Positions 44,908 to 54,731 of a stretch of 64,000 nucleotides of DNA are shown here, one piece after another. The stretch comes from Phaeodactylibacter sp. (GTDB lineage Bacteria > Bacteroidota > Bacteroidia > Chitinophagales > Saprospiraceae). The position numbers were made by a program, and so were the translations under genes. The notes beneath the pieces were generated by a model that was not told the origin of the DNA, did not search any database, and saw only the letters and a list, made by a program, of their open reading frames with translations. The stretch spans positions 1 through 64,000 of the forward strand of contig NZ_JALEGS010000055.1 of assembly GCF_022763345.1 (NCBI RefSeq), given 5' to 3'. Numbering within the stretch: the first letter of the stretch is position 1; each line of letters starts with the position of its first letter.

Positions 44908-45702
44908 TTAATTATTGATGAGCCGCTCCAGGACAAGAGTGCTGGATTTTAGTAAGAACCGGAACGAAATTACGACCAACAACATACTTATACCTGAAAA
45001 AATCAGATATTCCAAAGGCCTGAACAGCGTACCACTTGTCAGGAGGTCGCGGCTAAATCCAATCAGATACGTTAGCGGATTGTACCCCACGATTACTTCC
45101 AGCCAGCTAGCTGTAATTTTGGGAGTGTATACGATAGGGGTCAGGAACATTAGCAGCTTCATCCCTTCGTCAACTAAATTGGCCACATCCACCATAATCA
45201 CCCGGAAAATTGCCACAACCATTCCGATCGCCATGCCCAGAAGCAATAGTGGAATAAGTGAAAGCGGAAATAGCAAGGCCATAGCAGAAAACCGAACGCC
45301 AAATGCCAGCAATACGATCAGGTTGACAGCAAATGGGATGATAAAATTGATCAGGTGTACCACTACCTTTTGCGTCAGCAAGGGCTCAAAAGGTACTTCA
45401 GACATAATCAGCATACGCCCGTTTTTGGTCAGCAAATTGCTTGCAGACTTGTAAGCCTCCAGAAAGAACCCCCATATAGAGGTGCTGAGCAATACATAGG
45501 CAGGATAAGGGATATCCGTCTCACCAGGATTTACCACACCCGCTCCGTTTAGAACAACCCAGATGATAACCGCCAGAATAGGCAGGATGAACATCCAAGC
45601 CATACCCAGAAAGGATTTCTTGTACATGCCTATGATTTCCACCTGTGTCAGTTGCTTGACCAGGTACCACCAGGCTTTTATCTTTCTCAGGAAGGTTCTC
45701 AT
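44908..45702 (-). CDS. Polysaccharide ABC exporter permease (Wzm-like, ABC-2)
   Basis: 264 aa with six hydrophobic helices. The N-terminus carries VEIIGMYKKSFLGMAWMFILPI, typical of ABC-2 polysaccharide permeases, and the middle YPAYVLLSTSIWGFFLEAYKSASNLLTKNGRMI-like block (in part). First gene of the Wzm/Wzt/GT8 unit; with Wzt it forms the inner-membrane export channel. Confidence 0.92.
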   Translation of the reverse strand: MRTFLRKIKAWWYLVKQLTQVEIIGMYKKSFLGMAWMFILPILAVIIWVVLNGAGVVNPGETDIPYPAYVLLSTSIWGFFLEAYKSASNLLTKNGRMLIMSEVPFEPLLTQKVVVHLINFIIPFAVNLIVLLAFGVRFSAMALLFPLSLIPLLLLGMAIGMVVAIFRVIMVDVANLVDEGMKLLMFLTPIVYTPKITASWLEVIVGYNPLTYLIGFSRDLLTSGTLFRPLEYLIFSGISMLLVVISFRFLLKSSTLVLERLINN

Positions 45703-45732
45703 ACCCGTTTTTTAAGTAGCCGAAGCTTACCT

Positions 45733-46278
45733 TTATTTCGATAAAGATGATTTATAGCCTTGTTTAGCCACAAATGCACCAAGGGAAGAGTAAGCGCCCT
45801 CATCCTTCGGCAAGTTTGCACCTAAACCGTCAACGTAACGGTTAAACATACAAAAAGCGCTTGAAATCAAAACTGTATCGTGTATTTCTTCATCGCTGGC
45901 ACCGGCAGCATGAGCGTTGCTGATCTCTTTTTCCATAGCATGCAGTTCATTGGACTGAATGAGTTTAGCCAGCTTCAGCAGCGCTTTCAACTTTGGCGTA
46001 ACCTTTTCAGATTCCACCTGATAAATGGCACATTCCAGTATTTCACCTTCTTCGGCATCGGCACTTTCCATTACAGCTTTATGCATTTTGTAACAGAATT
46101 CACAACCATTAAGATGAGAAACAAAGGTAGCAATCATCTCCCGCTGAGCAACTGATAAAGGCGAAGGCCCCTGCAATAAAGCATTAGTAAACTCAGAAAT
46201 TATTTTTCCAGTAACCGGTTTGTAGAGCAGCAACTCCACAATTCCCATGCGATTATTTCCTGAATCAATATAAGCCAT
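45733..46278 (-). CDS. AhpD-like carboxymuconolactone decarboxylase family protein
   Basis: 181 aa, all-helical. It contains the alkylhydroperoxidase-type GCEFCYKMH motif (CxxC...H, about residues 58-66), the site of peroxide chemistry in AhpD. The N-terminal helix carries SPLSVAQREMIATFVS. It lies between the ABC exporter unit and the MBOAT gene, where an oxidant-stress enzyme is not expected. It could be a separate monocistronic gene. Confidence 0.85.
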   Translation of the reverse strand: MAYIDSGNNRMGIVELLLYKPVTGKIISEFTNALLQGPSPLSVAQREMIATFVSHLNGCEFCYKMHKAVMESADAEEGEILECAIYQVESEKVTPKLKALLKLAKLIQSNELHAMEKEISNAHAAGASDEEIHDTVLISSAFCMFNRYVDGLGANLPKDEGAYSSLGAFVAKQGYKSSLSK

Positions 46279-46415
46279 AGTTACTCCTCTAAATTAAACC
46301 GTTCATTATTGCCATTTACAAAGCAACGAAGTACAATTAGAAATATAGCAACTCAACGCAAAAAATTTATACTTTAGGGACTGAAAAATCGAACCTGACA
46401 AAAGGCAGCGAGCCA

Positions 46416-47846
46416 ATGTTATTTCAATCGCTTGATTTCCTTCTGCTCTTTCCTATCGTTATTGTTGTTTACTTTGCCCTAAACACCTCTTATCGATGGG
46501 TTTGGGTGCTTCTCACCAGTTATGGGTTTTATATGTTTTGGAATCCATGGTACATTGTGCTGCTTTGGACTTCCACCGTTTTGGATTATGTGGCAGCGAT
46601 CCGGATTCATAGCTCTAAAAAGCAATCAGTAAGGAAAGGCTGGCTGATTCTCAGCTTAATCGTAAATCTTGGTTTACTGGGTATTTTCAAATACTTCAAC
46701 TTTTTTTCCGAGCAGTTTGCCTGGCTAATCCGGCTGCGCGATCCGGATTTCGAGCCATTTTTTCTGGATTTTCTGCTGCCGATAGGTATCTCTTTCTATA
46801 CCTTTCAAACTATTGGCTATACGATCGATGTTTTTAGAAAAAACCAACAACCAGTCAGGCACCTCGGTAAGTTCGCTATCTATGTTTCGTTTTTCCCTCA
46901 GTTGGTAGCCGGCCCAATCGAACGAGCCAGGGATTTGTTGCCACAATTACATTTCAACTACAAATTTGATGCGGCACGGGTCACCGGAGGCTTAAGGTTG
47001 TTCCTCTGGGGATTATTTAAAAAACTGGTCGTGGCGGACTATATCGGACTGTACGTGGGTTCCGTATATGCTACTCCGGACAACCACGGAGGATGGACAG
47101 TTCTATTTGCTTCCTACTTGTTTTTCTTCCAGATTTACTATGATTTTTCGGCCTATCAGGATATGGCTGTCGGTACAGCACGGATACTGGGCGTTCGTTT
47201 ATCAAAAAACTTCGACCCGCTGATCCTGCTCTCCTCTTCATTCCGGAACTTCTGGCGGGGCTGGCATATTACCCTGACCCACTGGATAAGAGACTATGTC
47301 TACATCCCTTTAAATCTTAATGAAAAGAACCTTGCCCATCTCTCTATCGGGCCCCTCTACATCTTCTTTTTTGTTGGCCTTTGGCATGGTGCCAACTGGA
47401 CCTATATTATATGGGGGGTATTGCACGGCATTTATATGATCATTGAGCGGGCACTGCAACCTGTAAGTACTTTTCTTGATAATGCACTGCTTGGGAAAAG
47501 AGGTATTAAATTTCTGGGCTTTCTGCTTTTCTTTAACGCTTTTACCCTTGCAAATATTTTTTTCTGTTCAACTTCGGCAGAGCAAGCCATCATGATGATC
47601 GGTAAAATATTTACGGCTCCTACGGTGAGTCTGAATCCGGGGATTTCTTCCTTTAAATTACAAGTGATGCTAACAGCCTTAGCCTTTGCCGTAGTTTTCG
47701 AATACTCCCGCAAACATCTCCCTACCCTCGAGTTGCTTAACTTAAAGCACACCTGGCTCAGGTGGAGCCTTTATCTTCTGATGGGGCTTGCAGTTTGGTT
47801 CCTGAGAATTCCTTCTGATGTACAGTTTATTTACTTTGAGTTTTAA
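46416..47846 (+). CDS. MBOAT-family O-acyltransferase (AlgI-like)
   Basis: 476 aa, about 11 transmembrane helices. N-terminal LLFPIVIVVYFAL and FSYGFYMFWNP-type helices are those of AlgI/PatA, and the catalytic histidine lies in GLWHGANWTYIIWG (about residue 324). The FRNFWRGWHITLTHWIRDYVYIPL block (in part) is also family-specific. It transfers acetyl or another acyl group through the membrane to polysaccharide. The SGNH-like protein at 49214-50158 is a candidate periplasmic partner. Its 3' end overlaps the convergent sulfatase gene by 20 bp. Confidence 0.93.
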   Translation: MLFQSLDFLLLFPIVIVVYFALNTSYRWVWVLLTSYGFYMFWNPWYIVLLWTSTVLDYVAAIRIHSSKKQSVRKGWLILSLIVNLGLLGIFKYFNFFSEQFAWLIRLRDPDFEPFFLDFLLPIGISFYTFQTIGYTIDVFRKNQQPVRHLGKFAIYVSFFPQLVAGPIERARDLLPQLHFNYKFDAARVTGGLRLFLWGLFKKLVVADYIGLYVGSVYATPDNHGGWTVLFASYLFFFQIYYDFSAYQDMAVGTARILGVRLSKNFDPLILLSSSFRNFWRGWHITLTHWIRDYVYIPLNLNEKNLAHLSIGPLYIFFFVGLWHGANWTYIIWGVLHGIYMIIERALQPVSTFLDNALLGKRGIKFLGFLLFFNAFTLANIFFCSTSAEQAIMMIGKIFTAPTVSLNPGISSFKLQVMLTALAFAVVFEYSRKHLPTLELLNLKHTWLRWSLYLLMGLAVWFLRIPSDVQFIYFEF

Positions 47847-49239
47847 TTAGGTTATATAGTTCCAAAGTGATTTCCGGTTCCAGAAGTGCCTTGTTATTAG
47901 ACTCAGACGGGTCCTCTGACAAATCAAACAAAATTGGGTAATGCCCTCCATACCTGGATGTAACCGGTTGAAGTACCTGTTCTTCCTCCGGCTTGAGGTA
48001 ATGATCAATCATTTTTTTTGATCCCTCTGCCGGAATAAAGACCGCTTTAAGGTCACCCTTCCGTATGGCCAGGACATCTTGAAAAGACCAGAATCTAAAA
48101 GCCGGTGCAGAGGAGGCTTCTGGGGGGGCAGCATTTTGGAATGCTGAAATTACAATGCCTTGCGCCTCTTCATATGGCACACAGGAAGCCGCCTTAATGA
48201 TGGATTGGTATAAATCACAGACGTGGTAAGGGGTGTTTACCACTTTGCTACCGTGGATATGACCTGGCCAATGTACAATTGCAGGCACTCGAATCCCTCC
48301 CTCAAGCAAGGTTCCTTTCCCTCCCCGAAGGGCACCATTGCCCCGCACACCTGTCGGAGCGCCATGGTCAGACAAAAAGATGACTAGTGTATTCGGATTT
48401 TTTTCCCAGATCACTTCAAATAGTTTGCCAATCTCTTGATCCAACAGCTCTACCAATGCTCCGTACTTTTCAGGAGACACATCCGGTTTTCGAGTTCTGT
48501 GGGGGAACAAAGGCGCTTCCCCCGGCAACAAAAAAGGCTTATGTGGGTTGGTGTAGCTTAGCATCAGAAAATAGGGGTCTGCCGCATCATAAGACTTTAT
48601 ATAATCAATAGCTTTATCGGTAAGCCATGTGGTGAGATGTTTACCTTCTGGCTTAACTTCTTTCCCTCCGTCCGTAAGATTATAAATACCGTTAGGGTCT
48701 TGATAACTGATGTAGTCAATATGCCCGGTCAGGAAGCCTGAAAATTGGTCAAACCCCAATTTAAGCGGATGCTGGGTGTCCTGATACCCCAAATGCCACT
48801 TCCCAATCAACGCGCTACGATATCTCTGTTGTTTCAATATTTGGGGAAGTAGCGGCACTTCAGAGTCAATACCGCTTGTATGGTCAACCTTTCCAGGCCT
48901 CAGAACGGTTGGGACATTCACACTCCATGGCTGCATACCTGTTAAAAGCGAAGCTCGGCTAGGGGAACAAACTGGACTAGCTACGTAAAACTGGGTAAAG
49001 AGAATCCCTTCCCGAGCAATGGAGTCTAAGTGAGGGGTATGAATCGTTCTGCTGCCATATACACTTAGCGATCCATAGCCCAAGTCATCCGCCAGGATGA
49101 ATATGATATCAGGATGCTTTGATGTTCCGGAGCGTGAAACGGCCTCCCTTTCGTTGGTACATGCAAGAACCATGACGAGAAGCAAAGCAAGAGTAAACGG
49201 CAAGGTCCGAAACCTATTTTGAAATGGCGCGAAATCCAT
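47827..49239 (-). CDS. Lipoprotein sulfatase (S1, formylglycine type)
   Basis: The start is placed at ATG 49239 because the hydrophobic segment ending VLACTN then forms a proper lipobox signal; the frame is open up to 49260. The catalytic cysteine lies in SPVCSPSRASLLTGMQ, the CxPxR motif converted to formylglycine. Metal-binding residues are in PDIIFILADDLGYG and FLSDHGAPTG, and the domain ends with a C-terminal subdomain. It releases sulfate from a sulfated glycan outside the inner membrane. A biosynthetic neighbourhood with four sulfotransferases suggests trimming of the cell's own polymer (inference). It overlaps the upstream gene by 26 bp. Confidence 0.88.
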   Translation of the reverse strand: MDFAPFQNRFRTLPFTLALLLVMVLACTNEREAVSRSGTSKHPDIIFILADDLGYGSLSVYGSRTIHTPHLDSIAREGILFTQFYVASPVCSPSRASLLTGMQPWSVNVPTVLRPGKVDHTSGIDSEVPLLPQILKQQRYRSALIGKWHLGYQDTQHPLKLGFDQFSGFLTGHIDYISYQDPNGIYNLTDGGKEVKPEGKHLTTWLTDKAIDYIKSYDAADPYFLMLSYTNPHKPFLLPGEAPLFPHRTRKPDVSPEKYGALVELLDQEIGKLFEVIWEKNPNTLVIFLSDHGAPTGVRGNGALRGGKGTLLEGGIRVPAIVHWPGHIHGSKVVNTPYHVCDLYQSIIKAASCVPYEEAQGIVISAFQNAAPPEASSAPAFRFWSFQDVLAIRKGDLKAVFIPAEGSKKMIDHYLKPEEEQVLQPVTSRYGGHYPILFDLSEDPSESNNKALLEPEITLELYNLIKTQSK

Positions 49240-50158
49240 ATTCCTGTAGCATTTTTGCACTTAGATCAGCAGAAAACTGAATCGCACTGTTGCCTTCAAG
49301 GTGGTGGTTACCATCGAAAAACAGGTACTTATTCATTAGATCTGGAGTGGTATAATTAAAATATTTCGTTTTGCTGTTGCCCTCTGCCAGTGCCGCCATT
49401 TTTTTATCAAAGCCCGGACATGCTTCGTTCTCTTCCTTAAGCATTAAAGGGCTCACCGGCAATCGGACCAAAACGACGTATCCATATTCCGATAACCAGG
49501 AAATAATTTCTGATAATGCGGCTTCTCTTATATCCGATTGGATCAACTCATATCTGATCAACTTCTCTCTGCGTTTATGATTTTGTCGTTGTTTTAATTG
49601 ATCTTTATTGCTTGCGAAGGACAGCACAGTGCCATCTCTGAATATTTTTTTATTGTTCTGCCTTTCTCCTTCAACAAGCTCTTCCATCAAGGCTTTACTT
49701 CCTCTTGGATTTCGGAATAAATATTCCAAGTTGGGGTGCATAGTCAAATTCCAGAGGTCAAAAAAAGCAAAGTCCTTCTCTCTTGGATAGCGTTCTCCTC
49801 CAAAGTCCATAATGTTGCCAGGACAAACCGACAAAACAAAGAACCGGCGCTCACCTGATTTCATCGAGCTACGTCCGATCTTCCTTTTTATAGCAGACAT
49901 ATACTCGTAGCCATATGGAGACTGTGCTCCATTAAATGCAAAATTGATAAAGGGTTCTTCAAGTCCAAGTTCCTCTTTTAAGACAAACGTGACTAAGCCT
50001 TTTTTTGCCCTGGAGCCTCCAAGCACAATAGACGAAGCTGTCCCGGTAGCCTTCCAGTAGTAAACATCCGAACTTGCGCTAATGCGGTATTGAATGGCAC
50101 CGTACCCCCCGCCCACGAGGAAAAGGAAAAGAAGAAGTTTTGCTGTAAACCTTTTCAT
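49214..50158 (-). CDS. SGNH-like secreted protein (AlgX/DltD-like)
   Basis: 314 aa with one N-terminal membrane/signal helix. ASSIVLGGSRAKKGL resembles the Gly-x-Ser block I of SGNH proteins, and DGNHHLEGNSAIQFS near the C-terminus carries the paired Asp/His typical of AlgX, AlgJ and DltD. These proteins act with MBOAT partners to acylate polysaccharides. The start overlaps the stop of the MBOAT-SGNH gene by 4 bp (ATGA). Confidence 0.72.
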   Translation of the reverse strand: MKRFTAKLLLFLFLVGGGYGAIQYRISASSDVYYWKATGTASSIVLGGSRAKKGLVTFVLKEELGLEEPFINFAFNGAQSPYGYEYMSAIKRKIGRSSMKSGERRFFVLSVCPGNIMDFGGERYPREKDFAFFDLWNLTMHPNLEYLFRNPRGSKALMEELVEGERQNNKKIFRDGTVLSFASNKDQLKQRQNHKRREKLIRYELIQSDIREAALSEIISWLSEYGYVVLVRLPVSPLMLKEENEACPGFDKKMAALAEGNSKTKYFNYTTPDLMNKYLFFDGNHHLEGNSAIQFSADLSAKMLQEYGFRAISK

Positions 50159-52719
50159 TTTTGCTGGGGATTTTTTCGTATGGCTTCCAAAAGAGAGGTA
50201 TTGTTCATAAACTCAGTGTAAATCTTTTCTGCCATTAGCTGATGCCCAAGCTGGTTAGGGTGTCTATCCCATGAGCCTAAAATAATCTCTTCGACCTCAT
50301 ACCCCTCGTAGTAGTTCCTTAAATCCAGAATATGAAAACCAAGCTGTTTTGCCAATTTAAGCAAGCGGTCATTCTCTGCCGGCGTTTCTACACCATCCAG
50401 CGCAGGTACCATTGCCCATATCGGAATTGCCCCAATTTGGTCAGCATGAGTCTTTATCCTATTGAGCCCCCAATGAATGAAGGTATCCATTTTGGGCTCA
50501 AGGGCCGCTGCGTAATCTCCAGCAGACGGCACCTTAGGCAATCTTAGTGAGCTAAAGAATTCTTTCAAATAAGCATCCTCAATATTTATCCCGGCTGAAT
50601 GAAGCTTCGCCAGGTTTTTAGCAATCCTGCTGGCTTCATTGGAATGTGAAGTGTAGATGACAGCATCTGGCTTGAAGGGAGTTGCACGAGATTCAAAAAT
50701 CGCAAAGTGCTGAGGAAGATGAATTCCGGACACTGAAAAGTTTAAGATCTCAACTTTTTCATAGTTGTCAAGAGAATTGCTGGCATTGAGCCGATCCTCA
50801 AAAAGGTTTTCGTAAGTTTCGTCGGTATCTACTCCGCTGCCCATCTCAATAGACCCTCCCAGCAAAGCAATCCTGAAGACACCATCCGGTTTTCGTTGGG
50901 TAGTGGGCCGGTCGCGTAGGCCAAAAGTATTGGTGGTAAAGTGCCCACCTTTAAATTCCATATCAAGATTTGGACGAAGCCTCTTTGCTGTTATGTCATC
51001 CATTTTAATGATTGCTCCGGTTGTGTGAAGTTGTTCCCATTGCTCGGGCCGATCTTTATTCAATTCTTCCAGAGGCGAATCCAATATTGAATTCTCAGCC
51101 AACATGGTTTCATAGTAGCCCTGGAACTGCGCACTCCGATCGCGTGCATTTAGTTTTGTCGTTAGGACAGGCTCAATATCAATAGCAAAACTGGAAGCCA
51201 CTGACTGCTGAAAAAAAGGAATTGCTCCAACCGAAGCTAATAAGAGCAAGACCAGTGTAGCAAAAGCATACCTCCAATCGCTGCCCCCTCCCACAACAGG
51301 TTTCGCTGTTTGCCGGTACTGAAATTCTAAAAACTGGAAAAGCGTCCCTACAAGTACAATACCTCCGGCAACTCCAAAAATCACCCCCAATTGGGCAGGA
51401 GAGACCGTTTTCCAAACCAGGAGCCCTTTGAGCCAAGCCGATACTGAAGGAGCTGTCCACCACGACCACAAAAAAGTCATAAAACTAAAAACACCTAAAA
51501 CCCTGGCAGATAACTCGATACTATCCTTCCAGTAAAACAATTTCGGGTCTTTTCGCTTGGGCCGCCGGTGTGCCTGATAATAGGAATTAGCAGCGACAGC
51601 TAAACCAAAAATCGCCCAAAAAGTCGTATCCTGTACTGTCAGCAAAACGGTCCCCTTTAACCAAAGCCATTGATAGGCATGCAAAAACCAATTGACAACA
51701 AAGGTTAATAATATGCTTACGACAATTGCGCGTACTGTTCCAATTTGCTTGACCTTAAAGTATATAGGGTAATAAAACACTTTCATGACAAAATCTCTCC
51801 AGTACATATTGATCCGACGCCAAAGATCACTGAAGCTGTTGGCGAAAAAGTAATGCCGGAAAGTGGGTGGCAGGTCAAACCCAAAAAGGCAAATAACTCC
51901 AGCTGAGAAATGGAAGATTCCAGCTAGCCGCACAATTAACGCATATGAAGCGATTGCATACTGCAGCCATGAATAAACGTTGTTGATTTTTGCGGGATCC
52001 GGAATAGCGTAGTAGTAAATCAGGCGGTACAGAAAGAGGTGAAAGACGCCATTTGCCATCCACAACACTCCTTTTTTATAGGTCTCAAAGGCTGGCTTTT
52101 TGTAATAACTCTGAGTAAAGGTCTTATAGTCTACTACCGGAAAGATGAAAAAAACCAGATTGGGTAAAATGAAAAAGTAGTTTAGCCTTATCCAAATAGG
52201 TGAGGATGCTTGAATATACTTTTGTTCATACAGATACAGAATTGAACGGAACATAAATAGCGCTCCCAAAACCGGCAACAGGGTGCTACCATGATAAAAT
52301 GGGAGGTAACCAAGCCTGGCTGTTGCTAACAGAGCAGTGATTATAAGTAGTAAGGCCGTCCGGTTGCGCACTGAGGTATCAGCATCAACAATGGCAAACA
52401 ACCCTAGCCCCAAAAGCAATAGCAGCCCACCGTCGATCCAACCAAAAAGTATAAAAATGGCAATCACGTTCAAAACAAACAACAAAGGAAGCCTCAAAGA
52501 CTGCGAGAAAATATTGTAAGCAATGAAGCCAATAACTACTACCCATAATAGCTGTTCAAGCCCAAGTGCCTTCTCTATATTCAAGAAGTGAACCATCCCC
52601 AGGACAGACAGAACCCCTATCAAAACATGAATGCCTTCAGAAATGGAAATATTCGACATTTCGGTGTATTCTGTACTTCCAGAAATGGATCGTGTAGAAA
52701 TCAAAGACATTAAAATCAA
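50155..52719 (-). CDS. MBOAT-type membrane protein fused to an SGNH hydrolase
   Basis: 854 aa. The N-terminal about 500 residues contain a dozen transmembrane helices with an MBOAT-like core: DLWRRINMYWRDFVMKVFYYP (in part), then a candidate catalytic His in VVNWFLHAYQWLWLKG. The C-terminal about 300 residues are periplasmic SGNH: GGSIEMGSGVDTDETY (Ser block), NFSVSGIHLPQHF and DRHPNQLGHQLMAE (Asp/His block). A fused acyltransferase/esterase pair of this kind would add an acyl group to a glycan. The start may be one of the internal Met codons within the first 25 residues. Confidence 0.78.
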   Translation of the reverse strand: MILMSLISTRSISGSTEYTEMSNISISEGIHVLIGVLSVLGMVHFLNIEKALGLEQLLWVVVIGFIAYNIFSQSLRLPLLFVLNVIAIFILFGWIDGGLLLLLGLGLFAIVDADTSVRNRTALLLIITALLATARLGYLPFYHGSTLLPVLGALFMFRSILYLYEQKYIQASSPIWIRLNYFFILPNLVFFIFPVVDYKTFTQSYYKKPAFETYKKGVLWMANGVFHLFLYRLIYYYAIPDPAKINNVYSWLQYAIASYALIVRLAGIFHFSAGVICLFGFDLPPTFRHYFFANSFSDLWRRINMYWRDFVMKVFYYPIYFKVKQIGTVRAIVVSILLTFVVNWFLHAYQWLWLKGTVLLTVQDTTFWAIFGLAVAANSYYQAHRRPKRKDPKLFYWKDSIELSARVLGVFSFMTFLWSWWTAPSVSAWLKGLLVWKTVSPAQLGVIFGVAGGIVLVGTLFQFLEFQYRQTAKPVVGGGSDWRYAFATLVLLLLASVGAIPFFQQSVASSFAIDIEPVLTTKLNARDRSAQFQGYYETMLAENSILDSPLEELNKDRPEQWEQLHTTGAIIKMDDITAKRLRPNLDMEFKGGHFTTNTFGLRDRPTTQRKPDGVFRIALLGGSIEMGSGVDTDETYENLFEDRLNASNSLDNYEKVEILNFSVSGIHLPQHFAIFESRATPFKPDAVIYTSHSNEASRIAKNLAKLHSAGINIEDAYLKEFFSSLRLPKVPSAGDYAAALEPKMDTFIHWGLNRIKTHADQIGAIPIWAMVPALDGVETPAENDRLLKLAKQLGFHILDLRNYYEGYEVEEIILGSWDRHPNQLGHQLMAEKIYTEFMNNTSLLEAIRKNPQQK

Positions 52720-52787
52720 AGTTTTGATTTATCGTATCAAATACAAAAGGTAAAACAGATTACAAAACTAAGAAAGATTTTGACTGT

Positions 52788-53807
52788 TTAGCCAAGCCTA
52801 TGCCCGAAATGGGCGTTCCAAATTTCATCTGCCTGGCTAGCCAGATTAAGCAGCGAGGCTCGTTCCCTATCCAATTGATGATTGCTCGATATGGCCTTAC
52901 CATTACGGATAAGGGCAGCTTTCACTGCTTTAGGCATACGAAAGGCATGAATGATGGCATCGAAAATAGAACGCACATTATAGACCGGCTGCAGACAGGT
53001 TTCTCCCGGTATACAAAAGTCCACATTCCCTACTGCGTAAGGGCAAATTACCAGCTTCTCCATGACCATACCTTCAAGAGCGGGTAGATAAAACCCCTCT
53101 GCACCCTGCGCTTCTGTTAGGGGGAGGTAGACTACAATCCGGGCCTGATTGACCAGGTTTAGAAAATCCTGCCGGGTAGGCAACTTAGGCGGTACTTGTA
53201 TTCTATACTTAATTTTATCCTTTTTGAGGAAATTGTGCCACTTCAGCCGCCTTTCCAGGACTTTGGCTATTCTTGGGTTCTTTAAGCCCACGATGAGGAC
53301 ATCCAGCGAAGGCTCGGGGTGTGGCTCCGGGATCAGGCTGAAGTCAATCGCGTCAGGTATAAAAAAGACCGGGCCATTGACGCCGTATTCTTCGAGCTTT
53401 TGCTTTCCCAGGGAGCTTTTGGCAATCCGGATAGCCGGGTGTTTTAAAAAATCCCGTCTTGCATCCGGAAGCATAATCTGACGAGGCTGCGCAATATTCA
53501 AAACCGGAACAGGAGGCTTTTCACGTTGCTCAGGCGGAAGCACTTTCCAATCCCAGCCGGCGAAAAAGAGCAGGTCCGTTTCTTGTATTTCCCATTTATC
53601 TAATGCCCTTTCCCGATAAGGCCACCAAACATTGCCAGGGTTATCATACCAAACCGTTTCCGGCCCAAAGTATACCTGAGGTTCAAACTGATCTGATGAA
53701 GCAAAATGCTCAAACGCGTCCCGGACTTTGAGCTGCCCTCCGCTTGTGCCCCCATTGTATTTGGTCCATGACCGGTGGAATAAAACCCTGCGTGCTGATC
53801 TATTCAT
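52788..53807 (-). CDS. GT-B-like glycosyltransferase, paralog B
   Basis: 339 aa, paralog of 41222-42241: RVLFHRSWTKYNGGTSGGQLKV (in part), HPAIRIAKSSLGK, GPVFFIPDAIDF, GAEGFYLPALEGMVMEKLVIC and YAVGNVDFCIPGETCLQP line up block for block. It lies 12 bp downstream of a sulfotransferase gene on the same strand. No family name is certain; donor and acceptor are unknown. Confidence 0.7.
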   Translation of the reverse strand: MNRSARRVLFHRSWTKYNGGTSGGQLKVRDAFEHFASSDQFEPQVYFGPETVWYDNPGNVWWPYRERALDKWEIQETDLLFFAGWDWKVLPPEQREKPPVPVLNIAQPRQIMLPDARRDFLKHPAIRIAKSSLGKQKLEEYGVNGPVFFIPDAIDFSLIPEPHPEPSLDVLIVGLKNPRIAKVLERRLKWHNFLKKDKIKYRIQVPPKLPTRQDFLNLVNQARIVVYLPLTEAQGAEGFYLPALEGMVMEKLVICPYAVGNVDFCIPGETCLQPVYNVRSIFDAIIHAFRMPKAVKAALIRNGKAISSNHQLDRERASLLNLASQADEIWNAHFGHRLG

Positions 53808-53819
53808 AACTTTTCTGCG

Positions 53820-54707
53820 CTATTCAGCAAATTGATACCCTTCAAAATAGGGTGTTTCGGGCATTCTTTTTTGCACGTATGCAATCGTTTGGGATGACCA
53901 TAACTCTAACTCATTCCTCCTTTTTGGCGGCTTTCCAAATAAGATGCTAGCGCAATTATCCAGGTATTTCGGGCTTGCCCTGATGGAAAAATGACCGAGC
54001 AGGTCTGTCAGAATTTCTTTGGGAGACTCCAGAAAGTCGTCTGCCCTTATGGACCGAAACTCAAAAGGCTGCTGCTGTTCAAATTCGTGAATAACCCTGG
54101 CATGATCAAAGAAGTGATCGATCTTCCGATACAAGTCCGCTTCACCGAATTTTTTGCGCCGCCGGGCCTCACTCCGAAAATAGCTCGTTGAGATGGAATC
54201 AAAGGGATTGCGGTACATATGCACAAAGACCGTCTCCGGGAAAAGCTCATGCAGTTTGGAAAATAAGGCGGGGTCCTTTCTGTACCATTTTGTAGTGGTC
54301 CCTCCCCGTTTATCCCCCACTAACCTTAGTGTTTCCACTCGGCCCTGATACCCGCCGGGAACCCTGTAATTATAGCCCATCCATTGATTGCCTGTTTTCG
54401 CAAACTGACGAGATCGGGTTATCATCATTTGAATAAGCTGACGCTTGGAAAAACCAGCATCCAGAAAAGCAAGCACATCCAGTTCATGGCTCACCACTAC
54501 CTCAGGGTGGGCATCCAGTAAGGCGCCCAGGATAGAATGGCTGCTCCTCGGATAACCAATAAAAAACAGCCCCTGATTTATTTGCTCATAAGCAGATTTG
54601 CTTTCCAGATGAGCACGAAGAGACCAGTATCGTGAAGGAAGGATATCCTTTAGAGGATGGTCCTTTGTAATAATCCGTTTACGCTTATTCATCTTACCTA
54701 TACACAT
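53820..54707 (-). CDS. Sulfotransferase, third type
   Basis: 295 aa from ATG 54707; an internal Met five codons in (54692) is an alternative start. 5'-PSB-like loop GLFFIGYPRSSHSILGALLD, 3'-phosphate-binding VFVHMYRNPFDSISTSYF, and RADDFLESPKEILTDLLGHF near the C-terminus. It is clearly a PAPS-sulfotransferase but not a close relative of the two flanking paralogs. It lies 24 bp downstream of the next sulfotransferase gene. Confidence 0.82.
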   Translation of the reverse strand: MCIGKMNKRKRIITKDHPLKDILPSRYWSLRAHLESKSAYEQINQGLFFIGYPRSSHSILGALLDAHPEVVVSHELDVLAFLDAGFSKRQLIQMMITRSRQFAKTGNQWMGYNYRVPGGYQGRVETLRLVGDKRGGTTTKWYRKDPALFSKLHELFPETVFVHMYRNPFDSISTSYFRSEARRRKKFGEADLYRKIDHFFDHARVIHEFEQQQPFEFRSIRADDFLESPKEILTDLLGHFSIRASPKYLDNCASILFGKPPKRRNELELWSSQTIAYVQKRMPETPYFEGYQFAE

Positions 54708-54731
54708 TAAGGCTTCTAAAACAGAATCGGG

